Program-made: the position numbers and the translations under genes
Assembly: GCA_021204585.1 (NCBI GenBank)
Contig: JAJPZC010000127.1
Span: 1-35,288 of the forward strand
Source of the DNA: Clostridia bacterium
GTDB lineage: Bacteria > Bacillota > Clostridia > Christensenellales > Borkfalkiaceae
Reading direction: 5' to 3'
Length of the DNA stretch: 35,288 nt
Shown here: positions 21,959 to 30,093 of the stretch, piece after piece
How the letters are laid out: every line of letters starts with the position of its first letter
Position numbering within the stretch: the first letter of the stretch is position 1
Notes under the pieces: generated by a model
What the model was told of the DNA's origin: nothing
What the model saw: the letters and a program-made list of their open reading frames with translations, nothing else
Database searches by the model: none

Positions 21959-23996
21959 CCACGGCCTTGAGGCTCTTGTTCATGTCCACGAAGGCGATCT
22001 TCTTGCCAAGCATGAGGGTTACTATGCAGGTGAAGAACATAAGCAGGGCTATGCCCACTATCCACCAGAACCAGGTGAAGCTGGCAAGGGTTCCCATGCC
22101 GATGACGGAGAACAGAAGAAGGATTAAGGGAACGGAGAGAGGCAGACCGAACAGGATGCCTATGAGCGTGTCTATGTACACTTCCTTGTATATGTAATTG
22201 GAGACTTCAAAGTCCACATAGCCCAGGACTTTGAGAGATGCAAGCTCCCTTTCCCTCTCGCTGATGTTTATATTCGTGAGCGTGTATACAACGAGTACGG
22301 ACAGGAGGCCAGCAAAGACTACAACCACCACGGAAACGCCGGTTATGGCAGCGGAGGCTATGCCGCCGAACAGGCACAGGTCCAGAAGTGAGAGGCCAAC
22401 CATAACCAGGGCTGTGGCTATTGCCACGGAGACTACAGTCATGGTGAAGCGCAAAGGATACCGGAGAACGTTGCGGACCGTGGACTTCTGGTTGAATGAG
22501 AGCTTGTTCCAGATGGCCGGGAAGTACTCCAGGAACACCTTCTTGCCGGCTTTGGGGGTCTTCGGCCTCAGAAGGTCCGCAGGCTTCTCTTTTGTTTCCT
22601 TCATACCTGCCCAGATGGTGCCGCCCAGTGTGGCCACTACTATCACGGCGGCCGTTATGAGGAAGAACAGCAGGCCGGAATATACTGTTGAGGCAGGCAT
22701 TGCGAGGCAGTAATTGAATATGAAGTATATGAGCGATGAAAGGCCCATGCCTACGAAGTACCCGCCTGCTACTCCCACGGCCAGGGCTGCCATGGCGAAC
22801 AGCACGTACTTGGAAATGATGTTGCCGGAAGAGTATCCGAGGGTCTTGAGGCAGGCTATCTGGTTCCTTTCCTCCTCCACGAGGCGGGACATGGTGGAAA
22901 GGACAATGAGCACGGTGACAAGCAGGAAGACAACCATCATGATGTACCCTATGCCCTTGACGTCCTTTGCGTACGTGTACATGGACAGGAAGGAATAGTT
23001 CTCGCTGAGGGTTATGAACTGCACATCGTCTCCTATGGCCTCTGCAAGGGATGCGGTGTCTGCATCTATCTCGGCGTCATACTCGCTGCTGAAGGCGTCA
23101 AAGACGGTGCGGTCTATTAGCGTTGCGTACATGTCCATGGTGCCAAGCAGGGGCCCTGCGGAGAGGCCCGTGAGGCCCGTTATAACCTGCTGCATTGCAG
23201 GGCTGTACCCTTCAAGAGAGATCTCCGGGATGTATGAAGACGGCAGATACAGGATGTTCTGGAGGTCTATAAGGTCATTGGCTGCGGTGACAGATACGGG
23301 GGTGTCCGAATCCAGCCCGTTGAGATAGCTGGGCTCTCCGTCCAGGGCGAACGTGAGGGGCGAAGCCCACTCCTGCGATGCCGTTACGTCCAGGTCTGTG
23401 TATGTGAGAAGCTCACCGAGGTACTGCCTGGAGGTGTCATCCAGGCCCTCCGTTGAGCCGTTCTGCCTTGAGAGCTGGTCCAGGATGTCTATAAAGTCCA
23501 GGTGGATGGTCTCAAGGGCGCTGTATCCTGTGATGGCATTGTCTGCCGTCTCAAAGGCAACGGGGTTGGATGCGTTCCCTGCGGCATCATATACGGCTTC
23601 TGTCTCAGGGGTGTTGACGGTCATGTTGTCTGCGGAAAGGCCGTCATTGAGAGAGTCTAAGAAGTACAGGCGGGTGAGCTGCCCGTACGGGTTGTCTTCT
23701 GTCTTGTTGATGTATACGTCTATTGAGGCGCCTGTCTCCACGCAGGAGAAGAGACCTGTGTCCTCTGCGGCCCGGATCTGGTCCTCCGTAAACCCGGAGT
23801 CCGATGTGCTCTTGGCGATGAAGTCTGACACGTTCTGGGCCTGGTAATATGAGGTCATGGACGTGGTCATCTTGGTCCCTGCGGAGCCTAAGCCGGATAT
23901 GAAGCCTACAGCAATTAACACTATGAGTATTACTGAAATGAACCTTGCGGCATGCTGCTTGAACATCCGCGCAAGTGTCTTGAAATACGTTTTCAT
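21954..23996 (-). CDS. MacB-like ABC permease with two FtsX domains (module 1)
   Basis: A 680-residue membrane protein. A first helix (about residues 17-38) is followed by a large extracytoplasmic region (about 40-345), then three helices of the first FtsX domain containing SRLVEEERNQIACLKTLGYS. A linker (LLRPKTPKAGKKVFLEYFP) leads to four more helices of the second FtsX domain with ISERERELASLKVLGYV. The second domain lacks a large ectodomain. This layout is typical of Firmicute exporters for peptides or lipids, or mechanotransmission systems. It is a paralogue of the permease at 27239-29197: the membrane parts match closely, while the ectodomains differ by many substitutions and about 25 residues in length. 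AAAAGGAGGG precedes the start; the ATPase gene ends 12 bases upstream. Confidence 0.9.
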   Translation of the reverse strand: MKTYFKTLARMFKQHAARFISVILIVLIAVGFISGLGSAGTKMTTSMTSYYQAQNVSDFIAKSTSDSGFTEDQIRAAEDTGLFSCVETGASIDVYINKTEDNPYGQLTRLYFLDSLNDGLSADNMTVNTPETEAVYDAAGNASNPVAFETADNAITGYSALETIHLDFIDILDQLSRQNGSTEGLDDTSRQYLGELLTYTDLDVTASQEWASPLTFALDGEPSYLNGLDSDTPVSVTAANDLIDLQNILYLPSSYIPEISLEGYSPAMQQVITGLTGLSAGPLLGTMDMYATLIDRTVFDAFSSEYDAEIDADTASLAEAIGDDVQFITLSENYSFLSMYTYAKDVKGIGYIMMVVFLLVTVLIVLSTMSRLVEEERNQIACLKTLGYSSGNIISKYVLFAMAALAVGVAGGYFVGMGLSSLIYFIFNYCLAMPASTVYSGLLFFLITAAVIVVATLGGTIWAGMKETKEKPADLLRPKTPKAGKKVFLEYFPAIWNKLSFNQKSTVRNVLRYPLRFTMTVVSVAIATALVMVGLSLLDLCLFGGIASAAITGVSVVVVVFAGLLSVLVVYTLTNINISERERELASLKVLGYVDFEVSNYIYKEVYIDTLIGILFGLPLSVPLILLLFSVIGMGTLASFTWFWWIVGIALLMFFTCIVTLMLGKKIAFVDMNKSLKAVE

Positions 23997-24008
23997 GCCG
24001 CCCTCCTT

Positions 24009-24944
24009 TTACCATTCCAGCTGATCCACGGGCATGGGGTTGGGGTTGTCCTCTATGGACTCCACCTGCCCGGATCTTACGTATATTACCTTGTCCGCTA
24101 TCTCACGGATTGCGGAATTGTGCGTTACAACCACTACCAGCTTGTTGTGCTTTTTTGAGATGTTGTACAGGAGCTCCAGTATGTTCTTGCCCGTCTTGTA
24201 ATCCAGGGCGCCTGTGGGCTCATCGCAAAGAAGCAGTTTGGGATTCTTCGCTATGGCGCGGGCTATGGACACCCTCTGCTGCTCTCCGCCGGAAAGCTGC
24301 GCCGGGAAGTTGTTCATGCGCTCCTCAAGGCCTACGTTCGTGAGCACCTCTGCGGGATCCAGATGGTTCTTGCATATCTCCACCGCTATCTCTACGTTCT
24401 CAAGGGCCGTTAAGTTAGGCATGAGGTTGTAGAACTGAAAGACGAAGCCTACGTCATTGCGCCTGTAGTACGTAAGACCCTTGCGGTCCAGCTTGGTTAT
24501 GTCCTTCCCGTCCAGCACAATATCCCCGGATGTGGCATTGTCCATGCCTCCGAGAAGGTTAAGCAAGGTTGTCTTGCCTGCGCCGGAGGAGCCCAGCACT
24601 ACTACGAACTGGCCGTTCTCCAGGTCAAAGGAGACGTCCCTTAGTGCATCTACGACAATATCTCCGGTGACGTACTGCTTTCCTACGCCCCGGAGTGAGA
24701 GAAACCCTCTGTCTTCTGTATCATCTGCCGACGGATCCAGGCCCGCCATTTCATCTGTCTTCTCTGGATCCAGGCCCGCCTTGCCACGGCGTATCTTTCT
24801 CGTTCCCATCACTTCAGCCTGCTCCTGTTTTCCTTCCGCAGCAATCCCGGCTGCGGCCAGCTCCTCTTCCTTCTGTGCGGAACCCTTTCCGCACCCGGAG
24901 CCGTTCTCTTTATTGGAATCTCTTAAACCAAATATACGCTTCAT
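24009..24944 (-). CDS. MacB-like ABC ATPase with a long charged N-terminal extension (module 1)
   Basis: A 311-residue LolD/MacB-type ATPase: Walker [11 protein letters not shown]-loop VFQFYNLMP, signature LSGGEQQR, Walker [13 protein letters not shown] and switch H in VVTHN are all canonical. The first 80 or so residues are an extra, low-complexity, charged stretch (KEEELAAAG, then [11 protein letters not shown] and a second AGLDPS) absent from the module 2 ATPase. From there on the two ATPases are nearly the same (roughly nine in ten residues identical by eye). It forms an operon with the following permease. The start has GGAGG 12 bases upstream, but that lies inside the spacer of a promoter whose predicted +1 falls on the start codon; an internal start near the ABC domain cannot be excluded. 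Confidence 0.9.
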   Translation of the reverse strand: MKRIFGLRDSNKENGSGCGKGSAQKEEELAAAGIAAEGKQEQAEVMGTRKIRRGKAGLDPEKTDEMAGLDPSADDTEDRGFLSLRGVGKQYVTGDIVVDALRDVSFDLENGQFVVVLGSSGAGKTTLLNLLGGMDNATSGDIVLDGKDITKLDRKGLTYYRRNDVGFVFQFYNLMPNLTALENVEIAVEICKNHLDPAEVLTNVGLEERMNNFPAQLSGGEQQRVSIARAIAKNPKLLLCDEPTGALDYKTGKNILELLYNISKKHNKLVVVVTHNSAIREIADKVIYVRSGQVESIEDNPNPMPVDQLEW

Positions 24945-24949
24945 ATATT

Positions 24950-24978
24950 ATTGTATCCTCCGCCTGTCACCAGCTCAA
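24950..24978 (-). promoter_or_regulatory. Promoter abutting the module 1 ATPase start
   Basis: Minus strand TTGAGC, 17-bp spacer, TACAAT. The -10 box ends five bases before the ATG at 24944, so transcription would start at or within one base of the start codon. Between here and 25231 the plus-strand spacer holds a CGGCAG/CTGCCG hairpin (25169-25186) and three CAAATGG-like words, but no gene. Confidence 0.6.
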
Positions 24979-25231
24979 GTTACAACTTATCATGAAATGT
25001 CACGACTTTTTCATACACCCATGACACAGATGCCCGTCATCCGTCCCGCGCGGGGCCCGTGCATGTCATTCCTTGCCTCAAGTTCCGGCGCCATTGTGCG
25101 CCTCTCTGGCCGTGCGAATCAAATGCCTCCACCCAAATGGGCAAAATGCCACTCAAATGGAAAGAAACCGGCAGCTTTTTCTGCCGCTGAGACAGTTCAG
25201 TCCCTCAAACGGCGCATTCAGACATGAACAG

Positions 25232-25260
25232 TTGTCATTTGGCATAAGGCGTGGTATAGT
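25232..25260 (+). promoter_or_regulatory. Promoter predicting a leaderless queH message
   Basis: TTGTCA, 17-bp spacer, TATAGT ending at 25260; +1 is predicted exactly at the A of the ATG at 25267. Confidence 0.78.
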
Positions 25261-25266
25261 ATTCGC

Positions 25267-25854
25267 ATGAACAGGCCCAATTACAATGAGATATGCATGA
25301 AGACCGCAGAGGAACACAGGGGCAGCAGGCTTCTTTTGCACTGCTGCTGCGCCCCCTGCTCTTCCGCATGCATGGAGAGGCTCCATGAGTACTTCCGTAT
25401 CACGGCCCTGTTCTACAACCCCAACATAGAAGACCCGGAATACACCCACAGGAAGAATGAGCTCATACGCCTTTTGAAGGAGACCGGATGGGCGGACATT
25501 ATGGAGTGCGACAGCCCCACGGGCGAGTATTATGACGCCGTACGGGGCTTAGAGGGTGAGCCGGAGGGCGGCAAGCGGTGCATGAAGTGCTTTGAGCTGC
25601 GCCTTAAAAAGACGGCGGAGCTTGCAAACGCAGGCGGATATGACTATTTCACCACCACCCTCACCTTAAGCCCCCTGAAGAACGCTGCAGCCATAAACGA
25701 GATCGGAGAGAGGGTTGCCCAAGGCGGCAGGGCGAAGTGGCTGCCCTCGGACTTCAAGAAACAGAACGGGTACCTGGAGAGCATAAGGCTCTCTGAACAG
25801 TACAATCTGTACCGGCAAAGCTTCTGCGGATGCGTCTTTTCCAAAAACAGTTGA
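25267..25854 (+). CDS. queH: Epoxyqueuosine reductase QueH
   Basis: A 195-residue enzyme that reduces epoxyqueuosine to queuosine in tRNA, the last step of Q biosynthesis, as the non-cobalamin alternative to QueG. Family cysteines are in place: LLHCCCAPCSSAC near the N-terminus, CMKCFELRL in the middle and FCGCVFS at the end, which hold an iron-sulfur cluster and extra metal. Other family words are FYNPNIEDPEYTHRK and YFTTTLTLSPLKN. There is no ribosome binding site before the ATG, and the -10 box ends six bases before it, so a leaderless mRNA is expected. An internal ATG at 25297 also lacks a ribosome binding site. The argF-like gene follows with its own promoter that overlaps this stop codon. 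No other queuosine genes are in the window. Confidence 0.94.
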   Translation: MNRPNYNEICMKTAEEHRGSRLLLHCCCAPCSSACMERLHEYFRITALFYNPNIEDPEYTHRKNELIRLLKETGWADIMECDSPTGEYYDAVRGLEGEPEGGKRCMKCFELRLKKTAELANAGGYDYFTTTLTLSPLKNAAAINEIGERVAQGGRAKWLPSDFKKQNGYLESIRLSEQYNLYRQSFCGCVFSKNS

Positions 25855-25879
25855 TAATTAAAACTGCAGGGTATATAAT
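25851..25879 (+). promoter_or_regulatory. Promoter of the transcarbamylase-like gene
   Basis: TTGATA, 17-bp spacer, TATAAT. The -35 box overlaps the queH stop codon. The leader is about 110 bases long and GC-rich near its end. Confidence 0.8.
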
Positions 25880-25997
25880 AGCTACCGTGTGATTCATCCC
25901 CGCTGTGCAGTTTCCGTAGGCTGCATGGCACAAGGCCAGGCCGCAAGCGGCGGCAGGCCCCCTGCATCCGCCCAGTGGAGGACGGAAGGAGACATGT

Positions 25998-26939
25998 ATG
26001 GACATTAACCTGTACACACCGGCGTACCACATAAACCGCAAGCACATCATAAAGCTTACGGACTACTCCACGGAGGAGATATTTGAGCTCCTGTTCGCCA
26101 TACGCTCTCTGAAGGCCAAGTTCATTGCCCATGAGAGCACGGAGAACGTTTTGAAGGACACAACCATAGCCCTCATATTCGGGGACACCTCCATCCGCAC
26201 AAGGTCGGCAATAGAGATAGGCATCCACCAGCTTGGCGGCTACGCCATCAACCTTCCGTACAGCCAGGAGGACATGGAGGCCGGCGAGAACATCAAGGAC
26301 ATAGCGGACGTGCTGTCCCGTTACGGCGTGGGCGCCATAATAACAAGAGGCATCCCGGAAAAGGACCTCATGTCATACTGCGCCATCTCAAAGATTCCCA
26401 TCATCAACTCCTCCAACGCGGACGAGATCCCTTTGCAGACCCTCTGCGACCTCTTCACCATCTGGGAAAAGGTAGGGCACCTTGAGGACGTGAAGCTTGC
26501 ATACGTTGGCAAGGGAGACAACAACGCCGCCTCGCTCATATCCGGAGCCATAAAGTGCGGCATGCAGGTCTCTGTGGCCACTCCTCCGAAGTACCCCATC
26601 AAGCAGGAGAAGATACGCCTCGCCACCCAGTACGGGCCCATCCATATAACCACAGACCCCCACGAAGCCGTGGAAGGCGCAGACATCGTATACACGGACT
26701 GCTACTCATACCACACTCCCCTCACGGACGAGGACAGGAAGTACCTTGCCCCGTACCAGATCAACGAAGAGCTCATGAGAGAAGCCGCCCGCGGCGCATA
26801 CTTCATGCACGCCCTCCCCGCAAACCGCGGCACGGAGGTCACGGAAGCCGTCATAGACGGCCCCCGCAGCATAGTCCTGGACCAGGCATACAACAAGCTC
26901 CACGTGGTCAAGGCCATCCTCGTAATGCTTGTAAAGTAA
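25998..26939 (+). CDS. Divergent aspartate/ornithine carbamoyltransferase family protein
   Basis: A 313-residue protein with the two-domain transcarbamylase layout. The carbamoyl-phosphate loop reads DTSIRTRSAIE (canonical STRTR, here SIRTR). Positions that define ornithine carbamoyltransferase have changed: HPxQ reads IPLQ (DEIPLQTLCDL), the GD(x)NN loop reads GKGDNNAAS, the ornithine SMG loop is absent (VYTDCYSYHTP), HCLP reads HALP followed by ANRGTEVTEAV, and the C-terminal NRxH reads NKLH. The fold is therefore clear, but the amino substrate is not, and it may have a different or no catalytic activity. AAGGAG six to eight bases upstream fixes the start. No other arginine genes are near; it stands alone between promoter 25851-25879 and terminator 26990-27015. 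Confidence 0.85.
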   Translation: MDINLYTPAYHINRKHIIKLTDYSTEEIFELLFAIRSLKAKFIAHESTENVLKDTTIALIFGDTSIRTRSAIEIGIHQLGGYAINLPYSQEDMEAGENIKDIADVLSRYGVGAIITRGIPEKDLMSYCAISKIPIINSSNADEIPLQTLCDLFTIWEKVGHLEDVKLAYVGKGDNNAASLISGAIKCGMQVSVATPPKYPIKQEKIRLATQYGPIHITTDPHEAVEGADIVYTDCYSYHTPLTDEDRKYLAPYQINEELMREAARGAYFMHALPANRGTEVTEAVIDGPRSIVLDQAYNKLHVVKAILVMLVK

Positions 26940-26989
26940 CCATCCCCCGGCCCAAACCGGCCGAAAGACAGCAATATATGAGCCATACA

Positions 26990-27015
26990 GCGGTGCCACA
27001 AGGCACCGCTTTTTT
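26990..27015 (+). terminator. Intrinsic terminator of the transcarbamylase-like gene
   Basis: GCGGTGCC, four-base loop, GGCACCGC, TTTTTT. Confidence 0.92.
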
Positions 27016-27085
27016 CTTGCCAAGAATGAGGATGTTGCCCACACGGAGGCAGAAATGTGCCCGCACTGTAGTGTCGGCTCCCGGC

Positions 27086-27120
27086 TTTGGAATTCGGAAA
27101 TCATACAAACAAATGTTTCC
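27086..27120 (-). repeat. Short interspersed repeat, copy 1
   Basis: On the minus strand GGAAACATTTGTTTGTATGA continues to TTTCCGAA. The same words occur on the plus strand at 34187-34217. It contains the AAACA/TGTTT hairpin and lies between two convergent genes. Confidence 0.65.
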
Positions 27121-27141
27121 ATGCAGCACTGCCCCGCCGCG

Positions 27142-27169
27142 AAAAAAGAGCAGCACCGTAAGGTACTGC
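27142..27169 (-). terminator. Intrinsic terminator of ABC module 2
   Basis: Minus strand GCAGTACC, TTAC loop, GGTGCTGC, TCTTTTTT, downstream of the permease stop at 27239. Confidence 0.85.
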
Positions 27170-27238
27170 CCGGAAATTTGATGTCTGTATGGGGCCGGAG
27201 ACACTGCTTTTGGCCGCCCGGCTGTTGTACGAGGGCCG

Positions 27239-29197
27239 TTACTCCACTGCCTTGAGGCTCTCGTTCATGTCTATGCGCACCATCTTGCGGCGGAGCATCA
27301 TGGTAACCAGGAAGGTAAACAAGAGTATAAGGGCGATGCCTACTATCCACCAGAACCAGGTGACGCCGAGAATGGTGCCCATGCCGAGGATGGAGAAGAG
27401 GATTAAGTCTATGGGAAGGGACAGCGGCATGCCAAATATGATGCCAACTATCGCATCTATGTACACTTCCCTGTTTATGTAACCGCAGACTTCGCGGTCC
27501 GTGTAGCCCAGGACCTTGAGGGTGGCAAGCTCTCTCTCACGCTCACTGATGTTGATGTTGGTAAGCGTATATACAACCAGTATGGCCAGGAGTGCCGCGA
27601 AGATGACCACCACTATTCCTATGGCCGTGACCGAGGCAGAGGATATGCCGCCGAAGAGGCATATGTCCATTAGGGCAAGGCCTACGTTTACAAGTGCCGT
27701 GGCAAAGGCCACAGAGACTACGGTCATGATGAACCGGGGCAGGTAGCGCAGGACGTTGCGGAAGGTGGACTTGTACTTGAAGGACAGCCTGTTCCAGATG
27801 AACGGGATGCGCTCCAGGAAGACTTTCTTGCCGGCTTTGGGAGGCTTCGGCCGAAGAAGCACCGCCGGCCTCTCCCTGGTCTCCTTCACTCCCGCCCATA
27901 TGGTGCCGACTATCATGGCAGCAAGGATTACAACCACCGTTATGACGAAGAAGGTTACGCCGGGGTTAGCCGTCATGGCTGGCATGAGGAAAGTGTAGTT
28001 GAAGACGTAGTAGAACAGCGTGGAGACGCCCAGCCCCACAAAGTAGCCCACTACGGCACCCACTATCATGGCAACAAGGGCAAAGAGGACGTACTTCATT
28101 ATGGTGCTCACGGATGAGTACCCAAGGGTCTTCATGCAGGCTATCTGGCTCCTTTCCTCCTCCACCATCCTGGTCATGGTGGAAAGAACCACGAGGACGG
28201 TGACAAGCAGGAAGATTACCATGAGCAGGTACCCTATGTAGAGGACGTCATCCGCATAGCCCTTCAAGGCATAGAATGAGTAGTTCTCATACAGCGTTAT
28301 AAGCTGCGCATCAGAGCCTAAGGCTGCGGAAAGGACCTCCGTCTCCCTCGTTATCTCCTTGTCATACGCATTGCTGTATGCGTCAAACTTGCTCCTGTCC
28401 GCAAGCGAGATGTGCAAGTCCATCGTGCCTATATAGGACTTAAGGAGCGTGGGGATGTAGCTTGAGGGGATGTACAGGATGTTCTCAAGGTCTATGAGGG
28501 CGTTGACCTCGTTGACAGTATTGGGCGTGTCCACGTCCTCTCCGTTGAGGTAGCTGGGCTCTCCGTCCATTGCGAACGTGAGGGGCGAAGACCAGACCTG
28601 CGTTACGGTTACCGTTACGGGAGATATGAGGTACTTCAGGGCACCCAGATCCATTGTGGTGCCGCCCTGGTCTGCAAGCTGTTCCAGTATGTCCGCGAAG
28701 TCCAGCTCCACTGTCTCAAGGGCATCATATCCCTGTATCTTGTTGTCTGATATCTCGCATGCCACGGGGTACTCTTCATCCCCTGTGGCGTCATACGCGG
28801 TCTTGACTATTGGCGTGTTGACGCCTATGTTGTCTGCATCCAGGCCGTCATTGAGGGAATCCAGGAAGTACAGGCGGGTGAGCTGCCCGTCCGGGTTCTC
28901 GTCCGTCTTGCCCAAGTATACGTCCATGGAGGCGCCTGTCTCAACGCAGGAGACGGCATCTATGGCCTCCACGGCCTCCACCTGCTCCTGGGTAAAGTTT
29001 CCCGAGGTGCTCTTGGCGATGAAGTCCGAGACGTTCTGGGCAACGTAATAATCGGACATGGATATGTATATCCTGTCCGCCGCTGAACCGACGCCGGCTA
29101 TGAACCCGACCGATATCAGCACCATCAGGATGAGAGACAGGAACCTGGTGACGTGCCTTTTGAACATCCGGCCGAGAGTCTTCAGATACGTTTTCAT
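27239..29197 (-). CDS. MacB-like ABC permease with two FtsX domains (module 2)
   Basis: A 652-residue paralogue of the permease at 21954-23996, with the same order: one helix, large ectodomain (about residues 40-320), FtsX domain with TRMVEEERSQIACMKTLGYS, a KPPKAGKKVFLERIP linker, and a second FtsX domain with ISERERELATLKVLGYT. Both proteins end in NxSLKAVE. The ectodomain shares blocks such as CVETGAS, GQLTRLYFLDSLNDGL and EPSYLNG, but lacks a stretch of about 20 residues near residue 265 relative to module 1 and differs widely elsewhere. It starts seven bases after the stop of its ATPase gene with only a weak ribosome binding site, so translational coupling is likely. Confidence 0.9.
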   Translation of the reverse strand: MKTYLKTLGRMFKRHVTRFLSLILMVLISVGFIAGVGSAADRIYISMSDYYVAQNVSDFIAKSTSGNFTQEQVEAVEAIDAVSCVETGASMDVYLGKTDENPDGQLTRLYFLDSLNDGLDADNIGVNTPIVKTAYDATGDEEYPVACEISDNKIQGYDALETVELDFADILEQLADQGGTTMDLGALKYLISPVTVTVTQVWSSPLTFAMDGEPSYLNGEDVDTPNTVNEVNALIDLENILYIPSSYIPTLLKSYIGTMDLHISLADRSKFDAYSNAYDKEITRETEVLSAALGSDAQLITLYENYSFYALKGYADDVLYIGYLLMVIFLLVTVLVVLSTMTRMVEEERSQIACMKTLGYSSVSTIMKYVLFALVAMIVGAVVGYFVGLGVSTLFYYVFNYTFLMPAMTANPGVTFFVITVVVILAAMIVGTIWAGVKETRERPAVLLRPKPPKAGKKVFLERIPFIWNRLSFKYKSTFRNVLRYLPRFIMTVVSVAFATALVNVGLALMDICLFGGISSASVTAIGIVVVIFAALLAILVVYTLTNINISERERELATLKVLGYTDREVCGYINREVYIDAIVGIIFGMPLSLPIDLILFSILGMGTILGVTWFWWIVGIALILLFTFLVTMMLRRKMVRIDMNESLKAVE

Positions 29198-29204
29198 GCC
29201 TTGG

Positions 29205-29963
29205 TCACCACTCCAGCTGCTCTACGGGCATAGGATTCGGATTGTCCTCTATGGACTCTATCTGCCCGGATCTTATGCGTATTACCTTGTCCGCTATCTC
29301 CCGGATGGCGGAATTGTGCGTTACCACCACTACAAGCTTCCTGTGCTGCTTTGAGATGTTGTACAGGAGCTCTAAGATGTTCTTGCCCGTCTTGTAATCC
29401 AGGGCACCCGTAGGCTCATCGCAAAGAAGGAGCTTGGGGTTCTTGGCAATTGCCCTGGCAATTGAGACACGCTGCTGCTCCCCGCCGGAAAGCTGTGCGG
29501 GGAAGTTGTTGAGACGCTCTGCAAGGCCCACCTTGGTGAGCACGGACCTGGGGTCATAATGGTTCTTGCATATCTCAACGGCAATCTCTACGTTCTCCAA
29601 AGCGGTGAGGTTGGGCATGAGGTTGTAGAACTGGAACACGAACCCCACGTCGTTGCGCCTGAAGTCCGTAAGGCCCTTGCGGTCCAGCTGGGTTATGTCT
29701 TTTCCGTCCAGCACAATGTCCCCGGATGTGGCATTGTCCATGCCTCCGAGGAGGTTTAAAAGGGTTGTCTTTCCGGCTCCGGAAGAGCCCAGGACTACGA
29801 CGAACTGTCCGTTCTCCAGGTCAAAGGAGACGTCCTTCAAGGCGTCCACCACAATGTCTCCGGTAACGTACTGCTTGCCCACGCCGCGGAGTGAGAGATA
29901 CCCTCTTCCCTCCATCTCTTCCGGGCTTAGTCTTGTGTCCCTTGCAGTCTTCTTTATGCTCAT
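29205..29963 (-). CDS. MacB-like ABC ATPase (module 2)
   Basis: A 252-residue ATPase of the LolD/MacB class with canonical Walker A (GSSGAGKTT), Q-loop, LSGGEQQR signature, [12 protein letters not shown] and VVTHN. It lacks the long N-terminal extension of the module 1 ATPase, which it otherwise matches almost residue for residue. It should form a dimer below the permease encoded next and drive export or conformational signalling at the membrane. GAGGGG six bases upstream fixes the start. The promoter is at 30013-30042. Confidence 0.93.
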   Translation of the reverse strand: MSIKKTARDTRLSPEEMEGRGYLSLRGVGKQYVTGDIVVDALKDVSFDLENGQFVVVLGSSGAGKTTLLNLLGGMDNATSGDIVLDGKDITQLDRKGLTDFRRNDVGFVFQFYNLMPNLTALENVEIAVEICKNHYDPRSVLTKVGLAERLNNFPAQLSGGEQQRVSIARAIAKNPKLLLCDEPTGALDYKTGKNILELLYNISKQHRKLVVVVTHNSAIREIADKVIRIRSGQIESIEDNPNPMPVEQLEW

Positions 29964-30012
29964 CTCTGCCCCTCAAATCTGCCTCTCAATGCGTAATCCG
30001 GCAATCCCATAG

Positions 30013-30042
30013 ATTTTAATGAAAACGGCAGGCAAAAGTCAA
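30013..30042 (-). promoter_or_regulatory. Promoter of ABC module 2
   Basis: Minus strand TTGACT, 18-bp spacer, TAAAAT; leader about 43 bases. Confidence 0.65.
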
Positions 30043-30065
30043 GTCACTTCCGCAATTATCGTGCA

Positions 30066-30090
30066 AAAAGAAAGGCGCCAGGCGCCCTTT
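30066..30090 (-). terminator. Intrinsic terminator of the NPF/DPF-tail membrane protein gene
   Basis: Minus strand AAAGGGCGCC, TGGCGCCTTT, then CTTTTT, right after the stop at 30094. Confidence 0.8.
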
Positions 30091-30093
30091 GCT

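Noticed and set aside
25998-26939. Plain argF/arcB call for the transcarbamylase
   Set aside because: Too many ornithine-binding and carbamoyl-phosphate residues differ, and no arginine or arginine-deiminase genes are nearby.
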